Shown one piece after another: positions 33,562 to 41,606 of a stretch of 64,000 bases of DNA. Every line of letters begins with the position of its first letter. The first letter of the stretch is position 1. The stretch is from positions 11,264-75,263 of the forward strand of contig JADKKC010000010.1 of the NCBI GenBank assembly GCA_016720685.1, read 5' to 3'. The notes beneath the pieces were generated by a model that was given only the letters and a program-made list of their open reading frames with translations, was not told the DNA's origin and made no database searches. The position numbers and the translations under genes were made by a program. This stretch comes from Zoogloea sp. GTDB lineage: Bacteria; Pseudomonadota; Gammaproteobacteria; Burkholderiales; Rhodocyclaceae.

Positions 33562-34518
33562 ATGAACTCCGACGATCTCAAGCTCTTTGCGCAGGTCATT
33601 CGTGCCGGGAGCATTTCGCGTGCCGCGATGGAACTGGGCGCCGATCAATCCACCGTGAGCCGGCGCGTTGGCCAGCTCGAGATTGAGCTGGGGGTCCGCT
33701 TGCTGCATCGCAGCGGCCGCGGCGTGACGCCCACCGAGCCGGGCCGCCAGTTGCTGGACTACGCCGGCACCGTGGCGGCGCTGCTGGACCAAGCCGCGGG
33801 CGCCCTGCGCGAGCAGGCCGAGACGGGGCCGGCGCAGCTGTGCATCGGTGCCCAGCCCACCATCGCGCGCATTGTGTTCGGGCCGCTGGCCCGGTCGCTG
33901 GCTGCGCGTTATCCGCAAACCCGGCTGCGCCTTGTCGAAGCGCTGGGAAGCCAGATCCTTGAAAAACTCGGCAACGGCGAGCTTGATTTTGCGGTGATCT
34001 ACCTGCCCGAGCAGATCGGCACGCTGCAGTTCGATCCGCTCCTGAGCGAAGGCATCCACCTGATTGCTCCGCCCGGCCTGGGGCTGGAGGGCGACGTGAT
34101 CGACATGGCGCGACTGGGCGAGCTGCCGCTGATCCTGCCGAGCACCCACCACGGCTTGCGCCTGCTGGTCGAATCCCTCGCTGCGCGCCATGGTTTCACG
34201 CCGCGCATCGCGCTGGAATGCGACGGCTCCACCGCGCTCACCACGCGTCTGGTCATGCAGCACTGCGGCTGCACCGTGCTGCCGCTGGCGGCCGTCAGCG
34301 ACGAAGTGGCCAGCGGCCGGCTGCGGGCCTTGCGTATTACGTCACCCGAAGTGCGGCGCAAGGTGGGCATCGTGCCGGGGCGCAATCGCGCCATCCCGGC
34401 CGGTTTGGCGACGGTGACCCGGCTGGTCAGGCTGCAGGTGGACGAACTGGTGCGCGCCGGGGCCTGGCCGGACGCGCTCTTGCTGGATGCGCTCAGGCCA
34501 GCCGCGCCTGGGGGGTGA
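33562..34518 (+). CDS. LysR-family transcriptional regulator
   Basis: Regulator of 318 aa with an N-terminal winged helix-turn-helix (about 1-62, SISRAAMELGADQSTVSRRV) and a periplasmic-binding-like effector domain (about 90-300). It overlaps the convergent ThDP enzyme gene by 26 bases at the 3' ends. Targets could be wrbA or the neighbouring oxidoreductase genes, but this is only positional inference. Confidence 0.92.
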   Translation: MNSDDLKLFAQVIRAGSISRAAMELGADQSTVSRRVGQLEIELGVRLLHRSGRGVTPTEPGRQLLDYAGTVAALLDQAAGALREQAETGPAQLCIGAQPTIARIVFGPLARSLAARYPQTRLRLVEALGSQILEKLGNGELDFAVIYLPEQIGTLQFDPLLSEGIHLIAPPGLGLEGDVIDMARLGELPLILPSTHHGLRLLVESLAARHGFTPRIALECDGSTALTTRLVMQHCGCTVLPLAAVSDEVASGRLRALRITSPEVRRKVGIVPGRNRAIPAGLATVTRLVRLQVDELVRAGAWPDALLLDALRPAAPGG

Positions 34519-36151
34519 TCTGCCGCGGATCGACGCATAGCTCGATCAGGGCCGGCAGGCCCGATTTCGATGCGCGGGCAAACGCTGCGGCAAAATCGGC
34601 CGTCTGCGTAACCCGCTCGGCGTGGGCCCCGAAGGCCCGTGCCAGGGCGACGAAATCCGGATTCGCCAGTTTTGTGGCCACCGCCCGCCCGGGGTATTCG
34701 CGCTCCTGGTGCATGCGGATGGTGCCGAGCATGCCGTTATTGACCACGATCACCACCACCGCCGCGCCGTATTGCATGGCGGTGGCCAGCTCCTGCGGGT
34801 ACATCATGAAGCAGCCGTCGCCGGCAAGGCACACCACGCTGCGCTGCGGGTGGCGGAGCTTGGCGGCGATGGCCGCGGGCAGGCCGTAACCCATGGCCCC
34901 GTTGGTGGGGGCCAGCTCGGTGGCCGGCCGGCGGTAGCGGAAGAAGCGATGTACCCAGACGGTGTAGTTGCCGGCACCGTTGGCGATGATCGCGTCGTCG
35001 GGCAGGGTGGCGTCCAGGTGCGCCATCACCCCGGCGAAATCGACGCCGTCCAGGGCCGGGTGCGGCGCCGGCGGGGTGGAGTGGGCCAGGTAGTCGGCGC
35101 GCAGCTGCCGCGTCCAGGCGTCCCAGCCCTGGGTGGTGACCGGCACCAGTTCGGCAAGGGCCGCCGCGGCCCGGGCGACGCTGGCGTGGATCGGCAGCGC
35201 CGCCTGATACACGCGCCCGAGCTCATCCGGGTCGGCGTGGATGTGGATCAGCGTTTGCCGCGGCTGCGGGCTTTCGATGAGCGTATAACCCGACGACGAT
35301 ACTTCGCCCAGCCGGGCCCCGATCACCAGCAGCAGGTCGGCCTCGCGCACCCTTTCGGCCAGCCGCGGCGACACGCCCAGCCCCAGCTGGCCGACGTAAT
35401 GGCGGCTGCGGTTGTCGAACAGATCCTGGCGCCGGAAGGAGGCCGCGACCGGCAGGTCGTTGCGCTCGACAAAATGGGCGAGTGCCGCAGAGGCCGCGCA
35501 GTCCCAGCCGGTGCCGCCCACGATGACGAGCGGCCGCCGGGCGTCCTGCAGCCGCGTGTGCAGTTCGGCCATGTCGGACGCAGCCGGCGCGGCGCTGGCG
35601 ATGCGGGGCGGGGCGACATCCACCGCGGCGCCACGGCCGAACAGCACGTCTTCGGGCAGGGCGACCACTACCGGGCCGGGGCGCCCGGACAGCGCCACGC
35701 TGAAGGCCCGGGCGACAATTTCCGGGATGCGTTCGAGGCGGTCCACCTGCGTGACCCACTTGGCCACGCTGCCGAACATCTGGCGATAGTCGATTTCCTG
35801 GAAGGCTTCGCGGCCCATGAAGGCGGAGTCGACCTGGCCGATGAACAGGATCATCGGCGTCGAGTCTTCGCGGGCGGTGTGGACGCCGTTGCTGGCGTGG
35901 GTGGCGCCGGGGCCGCGGGTCACGAAGCAGATGCCGGGCCGGCCGGTCAGCTTGCCGTAGGCGTCGGCCATGTTGGAGGCCGCGCCTTCGTGGCGGGTCA
36001 CGATGGTCTGGATGTCCGGCCGGTCGTGGAGTGCGTCGAGTACCGGTAGATAGCTTTCGCCGGGCACGCAGTAAATGGTGTCGACGCCGTTACGGTGCAG
36101 CGCTTCGACCAGGATCTGTCCGCCGTTGCGCTCTGCATTGCCTGCCGCCAT
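34493..36151 (-). CDS. ThDP-dependent enzyme, acetolactate synthase-like large subunit
   Basis: Thiamine diphosphate enzyme of 552 aa with three domains. The N-terminal pyrimidine-binding domain has the catalytic Glu in VTRHEGAASNMADAYGKLTG. The central nucleotide-binding-like domain is about 190-325. The C-terminal pyrophosphate-binding domain has GDGCFMMYPQEL and then VNNGMLGTIRMHQEREYPG, the GDG-x-NN motif. The overall type matches acetolactate synthase or related decarboxylases annotated as thiamine pyrophosphate-binding proteins. No regulatory small subunit is adjacent, so a catabolic role is more likely than branched-chain amino acid synthesis. The substrate is not determined. Confidence 0.88.
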   Translation of the reverse strand: MAAGNAERNGGQILVEALHRNGVDTIYCVPGESYLPVLDALHDRPDIQTIVTRHEGAASNMADAYGKLTGRPGICFVTRGPGATHASNGVHTAREDSTPMILFIGQVDSAFMGREAFQEIDYRQMFGSVAKWVTQVDRLERIPEIVARAFSVALSGRPGPVVVALPEDVLFGRGAAVDVAPPRIASAAPAASDMAELHTRLQDARRPLVIVGGTGWDCAASAALAHFVERNDLPVAASFRRQDLFDNRSRHYVGQLGLGVSPRLAERVREADLLLVIGARLGEVSSSGYTLIESPQPRQTLIHIHADPDELGRVYQAALPIHASVARAAAALAELVPVTTQGWDAWTRQLRADYLAHSTPPAPHPALDGVDFAGVMAHLDATLPDDAIIANGAGNYTVWVHRFFRYRRPATELAPTNGAMGYGLPAAIAAKLRHPQRSVVCLAGDGCFMMYPQELATAMQYGAAVVVIVVNNGMLGTIRMHQEREYPGRAVATKLANPDFVALARAFGAHAERVTQTADFAAAFARASKSGLPALIELCVDPRQITPQARLA

Positions 36152-36312
36152 GTTTGCCTCCGTTTTCGATGGGGCAAGTATGGGCCACGCCACCTGTCCG
36201 GGCTTTGCACGCCGTGCATAGCTGCTTTGGGATTCCGCCCGTAGCGGGCCGGACGTTCGAGCAGGGAGCCGTAGGCTTTTTGATCGACCAGGCTGGACTT
36301 CATGGGCGGGTT

Positions 36313-37380
36313 TCAGTGCATGAAGGGGTAGTCCGTGTAGCCCTCTGCACCGGGCGAATAGAAAGTGTCCGGGTTGGGGCTGTTGAGCTGGGCGCCGGCC
36401 TTGATGCGGGCGGGCAGGTCGGGGTTGGCGAGGAAGGCGGTGCCGAAGGCGACGGCGTCGAGTTGGCCGCTTTCGATGGCGTTGGCGGCTTCGGCGGGGG
36501 TGTAGCCCATGTTGGCGATCAGCACGCCTTTGTAGTGCTGGCGGGCAGGGGTGAGCACGTCGCCCTTTTGCAGGCCGAAGAAGTCGCCGCGCATGAGGTG
36601 CAGGTAGGCGAGTTTGTAGTCGTTGAGGCGGGTGGCGAGCCAGGTGATGAGGCCGACCGGGTCGCTGTCGGCCATGTCGTTGAAGCTGTTGAGGGGCGAC
36701 AGGCGCAGGCCGACGCGCTCGCCGCCCCATACGGCGAGGGTGGCGTCGAGGACTTCGAGGAGCAGCCGGGCGCGGTTTTCGACGGGGCCGCCGTAGGGGC
36801 CGCTGCGGGTGTTGCTGCCGTCGCGCAGGAATTCGTCGAGCAGGTAGCCGTTGGCGCCGTGGATTTCGACGCCGTCGAAGCCGGCGGCCTTGGCGTTTTC
36901 GGCGGCGTGGCGAAAGCCGGCGACGATGGCGGGCAGTTCGTCATCGCGGAGTTCGCGCGGGGTGACGTAGGGCTTCTTGCCCTCGGGGGTGTGCACGGCG
37001 TCGTTGCGGATCGGCAGGGCGCTGGGGGCGACGGGCTGGGAGCCGTTGTTGAGCAGCGGGTGGCAGGCGCGGCCGCCGTGCCAGATCTGCAGGAAGATGC
37101 GGCCGCCGGCCTTGTGTACGGTGTCGGTGACTTTTTTCCAGCCGGCAACCTGGGCGGCGTTGTGGATGCCGGGTTCGTGCCAGAAGGCGGAGTTGCCTTC
37201 GATGGCCATGGTGGCTTCGGCGATCAGCAGGCCGGCACTGGCGCGCTGGGCGTAGTGGATGGCCATGAGTTCGCCGGGGATGTGGCCGTCTTCGGCGCGG
37301 CAGCGGGTGAGCGGGGCCATCAGGATGCGGTTGGGGAGCAGCAGGGCGCCGGCTTGCAGCGGCTGAAAGAGGGCGGACAT
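36313..37380 (-). CDS. Old yellow enzyme family alkene reductase (NemA-like)
   Basis: FMN-dependent ene-reductase of 355 aa with a TIM-barrel. LLLPNRILMAPLTRCRA near the N terminus, QIWHGGRACHPLLN, and the substrate/FMN motif GVEIHGANGYLLDEFLRDGS are diagnostic. A C-terminal phosphate-binding segment (GQLDAVAFGTAFLANPDLP) follows. It reduces activated C=C bonds and, in related enzymes, nitrate esters or N-ethylmaleimide. The start ATG is the one that begins MSALFQPLQAG. Confidence 0.93.
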   Translation of the reverse strand: MSALFQPLQAGALLLPNRILMAPLTRCRAEDGHIPGELMAIHYAQRASAGLLIAEATMAIEGNSAFWHEPGIHNAAQVAGWKKVTDTVHKAGGRIFLQIWHGGRACHPLLNNGSQPVAPSALPIRNDAVHTPEGKKPYVTPRELRDDELPAIVAGFRHAAENAKAAGFDGVEIHGANGYLLDEFLRDGSNTRSGPYGGPVENRARLLLEVLDATLAVWGGERVGLRLSPLNSFNDMADSDPVGLITWLATRLNDYKLAYLHLMRGDFFGLQKGDVLTPARQHYKGVLIANMGYTPAEAANAIESGQLDAVAFGTAFLANPDLPARIKAGAQLNSPNPDTFYSPGAEGYTDYPFMH

Positions 37381-37701
37381 GAATCGGAACTCCTTGATCG
37401 GGTGAATCAATAAAAAACCGAAGTCGCTTGGGCTGCGCCGGCGGCGGATTGTTCCCGGCATCGATTCGGCTCTAATCCGGCATGAGGGGGCGAGTGTGCC
37501 AGTTGTAGCGGATGGTGAGCAGGCACACGCTGAAGAACAGCGCGATGCTGGCGATGTGGCCGAAACAGACCGGGACATGGAAGGCGCCGTTCATGTTTCG
37601 CTGGCGAAGACGAGCCGCTTGCGTCCGCCACCCTTGGCGCGGTATGCGGGGCTTTCCTTGGCCCGCCGGGGTGTGTGCGGGTTGGTGTTCCCGCTGCACG
37701 C
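37381..37701. other. Spacer downstream of VF530 gene
   Basis: A 321-base region between the old yellow enzyme gene and the VF530 gene. The only open frame of interest is a possible 40-aa membrane peptide at 37472-37594, listed separately. No terminator with a T-tract was found. Confidence 0.4.
37472..37594 (-). CDS. Possible 40-aa single-helix membrane peptide
   Basis: The frame starts MNGAFHVPVCFGHIASIALF and continues through a hydrophobic stretch to a basic C terminus ending PLMPD. One transmembrane helix (about 13-28) is plausible. There is no recognisable family, and the ribosome-binding site is weak. It could equally be chance coding potential. Confidence 0.25.
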   Translation of the reverse strand: MNGAFHVPVCFGHIASIALFFSVCLLTIRYNWHTRPLMPD

Positions 37702-37917
37702 TCAGGCCATTTCGCGCAGGTACAGCGCCTCGACCTGCTCGCGCGCCCAGGGCGTGCGGCGCAGAAACTTGAGGCTGGACTTGATGCTGGGGTCGTTCTG
37801 GAAGCAGCGGATATTGATGACCGAGCCGAGGCTCTCCCAGCCATGGCGCTCCACCAGCCGGGTGAGCATGTGTTCGAGGGTGATGCCGTGGAGCGGATTG
37901 TTTGTCTGGGAAGTCAT
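37702..37917 (-). CDS. VF530 family DNA-binding protein
   Basis: A 71-aa protein with the VF530 hallmarks: LHGITLEHMLTRLVERHGWE, then INIRCFQNDPSIKSSLKFLR and TPWAREQVEALYL. The family fold resembles the C-terminal domain of DNA-binding proteins, and a DNA-binding role is suggested for it. Length is complete. Confidence 0.92.
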   Translation of the reverse strand: MTSQTNNPLHGITLEHMLTRLVERHGWESLGSVINIRCFQNDPSIKSSLKFLRRTPWAREQVEALYLREMA

Positions 37918-38118
37918 GGCCGGCAGAAAAAGCGGGATGGATCGTCGGGAACTTTGACCGACTTTGTCGGCGCTGCCAAGCGCGCCGCAGCAAAACCGTG
38001 TGGCTGCTGATTTTCACGACGGGTCAGGGGGCGGCGCTGCAGGTGGGGCTGGCCTGAGCTGGAAGTGCCGGCGTGTCTCCGTGCTACCTTTCGGTCCTGG
38101 AATCTGAAAGGAGTGCGC

Positions 38119-38829
38119 ATGTCGCCGAGTTTTCGTGCCGGGGCCCGGGAGGGTTTCCGGCTGTGCCTGCCGGTGTCGGTGGGAATCATTCCGTGGGCGC
38201 TGGTCACGGGGCTGGCGATGGTCGGCGCGGGTTTTACGGTGGTGCAGGCGATGGGCATGAGCCTGATCGTTTTTGGCGCCACGGCCCAGCTGGGCACGCT
38301 GCCGCTGATCGTGGCCGGGGCGCCGCTGTGGCTGATCGTGGCCACGGCGCTGGTGGTGAATCTGCGCTTCGTGATCTTCAGCGCGGCGCTGGCCAAGCCG
38401 CTGTCCGGCGGAACCCTGGCCCAGCGCTGGCTGTGCGGCTATGCGCTGACTGACGGCGTATTTGCCACCACGCTCGAGCGCCTCTGCAGCGAGCCGGACC
38501 CCCAGCGGCGGCTCGGCTTCTACCTGGCGCCGTCCCTGTGGTGTGCGCTGGTCTGGCAGACGGCTACCCTGGTGGGCGTGCTGGCGGCGGGGTCGGTGCC
38601 GTCGGACTGGTCGCTGGAGTTCATGGCCAGCATCGCCTTGCTGGTGTTGCTGGTGCCCATGTCCAAAGTGCGGCCGATGCTGCTTGCCATGCTGACCGGC
38701 GGCGCGCTGGCGGTGCTGCTGCGCGGCATGCCGCTGCGCCTGGGGGTGATGGTGGCGATCCTTGGCGGCATTGCGGCGGGTTTTGCCGCCGAGCACTGGC
38801 AGCACAGAGGAGGGCGTCGCGATGAATGA
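38119..38829 (+). CDS. azlC: AzlC-family branched-chain amino acid exporter subunit
   Basis: Membrane protein of 236 aa starting MSPSFRAGAREGFRLCLPVS, with about five to six helices. The AzlC core includes FGATAQLGTLPLIVAGAPLW and VNLRFVIFSAALAKPL. With AzlD it exports branched-chain amino acids or analogues. AAAGGAG precedes the ATG at 38119. It overlaps azlD by eight bases. Confidence 0.92.
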   Translation: MSPSFRAGAREGFRLCLPVSVGIIPWALVTGLAMVGAGFTVVQAMGMSLIVFGATAQLGTLPLIVAGAPLWLIVATALVVNLRFVIFSAALAKPLSGGTLAQRWLCGYALTDGVFATTLERLCSEPDPQRRLGFYLAPSLWCALVWQTATLVGVLAAGSVPSDWSLEFMASIALLVLLVPMSKVRPMLLAMLTGGALAVLLRGMPLRLGVMVAILGGIAAGFAAEHWQHRGGRRDE

Positions 38830-39136
38830 GGAATGGACGCTGTGGCTCACCTTCATCCTGATCGGGCTTCTCGCCACCACCCTGCCGCGGGCGAGTTTCA
38901 TCGTTCTGGGCGAACGGGCCAGCCTGCCGGATGTGGTGCAGAAGGCCCTGCGTTACGCCCCGGCGGCCGCGCTGGCGGCCATTGTCGTGCCGGACCTGGT
39001 GCTGGTGGGTGGGGCTGTCGATGTGATCAACCCCAAGCTTGGCGGTGCCATTGCCGCGGTGCTGGCGACGCAGGTGTCGCGCAACCCGTGGCTGCCGTTT
39101 GCCGCCGGCATGGCGGCGCTGTGGGTGCTGCGCTGA
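38822..39136 (+). CDS. azlD: AzlD-family branched-chain amino acid exporter subunit
   Basis: Membrane protein of 104 aa with about four helices. It begins MNEEWTLWLTFILIGLLATT and contains LPRASFIVLGERASLPDVVQ and ALRYAPAAALAAIVVPD, the AzlD pattern. The start lies inside the end of azlC, indicating translational coupling. Confidence 0.92.
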   Translation: MNEEWTLWLTFILIGLLATTLPRASFIVLGERASLPDVVQKALRYAPAAALAAIVVPDLVLVGGAVDVINPKLGGAIAAVLATQVSRNPWLPFAAGMAALWVLR

Positions 39137-39178
39137 GAGGCCGGGGCGGGCGGCCCGCCAAAAAATCGCCGGGGTCGT

Positions 39179-39847
39179 TCAGCCCTGGCGTCGGTTGGCC
39201 CACACGGCCATGCCGATGCCGGTCAGGATCATCGGCAGCGACAGCCATTGGCCCATCGACATGCCGAAGGTCAGCAGGCCCAGGAAGTCGTCCGGCTCGC
39301 GGCCGAATTCGGCGATGAAGCGGAAGGCGCCGTAGCCGATCAGGAACACGGCAGAGATCAGCCCACGGGGCCGCGGTTTGGCCGAAAACCACCACAGGAT
39401 CAGGAACAGGCACACGCCCTCCAGCGCAAACTGGTAGAGCTGCGAGGGGTGGCGGGGAATGCCGTCCACCTGCGGGAAGACCATGGCCCAGGGCAGATCG
39501 GTGGCGCGGCCGACGAGTTCGCCGTTGATGAAGTTGCCCAGGCGCCCGGCGGCGAGGCCCAGCGGCACCAGCGGGGCGATGAAGTCGGTAACCGCCAGCC
39601 AGGGGCGCCGGGTGCGCCGGCCGAACACCCACATGGCCACCAGCACGCCGAGAAACCCCCCGTGGAAGGCCATGCCGCCCTGCCATACCGCGAGTATCTC
39701 GGCCGGATGGGCGAGGTAGTAGGCCGGCTTGTAGAACAGCACGTAGCCCAGCCGCCCGCCCAGGATCACGCCGAGTACGCCGTAGAACAGCAGGTCGTCG
39801 ATCTGCTGGGGGTTCCAGCCCAGTTCGGGGCGGCGTCTGGCGCGCCC
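39179..39847 (-). pseudogene. lgt: 5'-truncated lgt (prolipoprotein diacylglyceryl transferase)
   Basis: In-frame Lgt sequence is recognisable from about 39847 (ARRRPELGWNPQQIDDLLFY, then GVLGVILGGRLGYVLFYKPA) to the stop at 39179. Intact features include the catalytic-His segment GGMAFHGGFLGVL and the Lgt signature GRLGNFINGELVGRA. The N-terminal 40-50 residues that hold the first membrane helix and conserved Tyr/Arg positions are missing. Upstream sequence instead reads into the end of the yceH gene. The only in-frame start codons are internal (for example GTG at 39769, giving 196 aa against the usual 260-290). A hairpin CCGGGC-TTGT-GCCCGG sits at the break. It is probably non-functional, or reflects a local deletion or mis-assembly, since Lgt is essential in most Gram-negative bacteria. 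Confidence 0.75.
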
Positions 39848-39890
39848 GGGCTTGTGCCCGGACAGCGCTCGCCGCGGATGCCTCAGCGCA

Positions 39891-40598
39891 TTACTGGAAC
39901 TGTTTGCGGAATGCCTCGAACTCGTTGGTCAGCCATTCGAGTTGCTGGCGCAGGCGGCGGACTTCTTCTTCGAGTTCGCCGACGCGGCTGCCGCGGGGGG
40001 CCGCGGCTTCACCGGTTTCGAAGGCGTGCTGGTGCTGGGCGAGGGCGGCTTCGCCGCTCATCAGGTGGGCGTAGCGGGCTTCCTTGGTGCCGGGGGCCTT
40101 GGGCAGCTGGCAGGCCATCAGTTTGTCGTCCAGGCGTTCGAGCACGGCTTCCACGTCGGCGGGGCTGCCGAAGCTGTGCATGCGCTCGCAGCGGGCGCGG
40201 ATTTCGCCGACGGTTTGCGGGCCGCGCAGCATCAGGATGGTCAGCACGGCCTGCATCGGCGGGGTGAGCGAGTGGCGCAGGCGGATTTGATGTTCCCACT
40301 TGGCGACGCGGGCGCCGGCCTGGTGGCGCTTGCTGACGAGGCCGCGGTCGGCCAGGCGGTCCAAGGTGGCGAGGATGGTGGCTTCGGACAGGTTCATCAC
40401 CGGTTCGCGGCCGGTGAGCTGGTTGCAGCCGCTGAGCAGGGCGTTGACCGACAGCGGGTAGGCGTCGGGGGTGACGAAGGATTTTTCGATGAGCACCGCG
40501 AGCACGCGCACCTCGAAGTCGTCCAGGTTGAAACCGGTGCTGCTGGCTGGGGTCGCGGCGGCAGGGGCGGTGGAGGCTTCGGACGAGGTGTCGGTCAT
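39891..40598 (-). CDS. yceH: YceH/DUF480 family protein
   Basis: A 235-aa protein built of two winged-helix-like domains: EVRVLAVLIEKSFVTPDAYP, LSGCNQLTGREPVMNLSEAT and ILMLRGPQTVGEIRAR are DUF480 signatures. A C-terminal coiled coil (about 200-232) follows. The molecular role is not established. The stop lies only about 44 bases upstream of where lgt homology begins, an unusual closeness. Confidence 0.92.
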   Translation of the reverse strand: MTDTSSEASTAPAAATPASSTGFNLDDFEVRVLAVLIEKSFVTPDAYPLSVNALLSGCNQLTGREPVMNLSEATILATLDRLADRGLVSKRHQAGARVAKWEHQIRLRHSLTPPMQAVLTILMLRGPQTVGEIRARCERMHSFGSPADVEAVLERLDDKLMACQLPKAPGTKEARYAHLMSGEAALAQHQHAFETGEAAAPRGSRVGELEEEVRRLRQQLEWLTNEFEAFRKQFQ

Positions 40599-40677
40599 GG
40601 CAGGCTTCCTGAGGCGGAGGAGGGCAATATCATAGCCGACGCATTGCGTCGGCCCGATGGCAGGGGCAGGGTGGCGC

Positions 40678-41589
<912 letters not shown>

Positions 41590-41606
41590 GGGCGTGGGAC
41601 CTCGAT

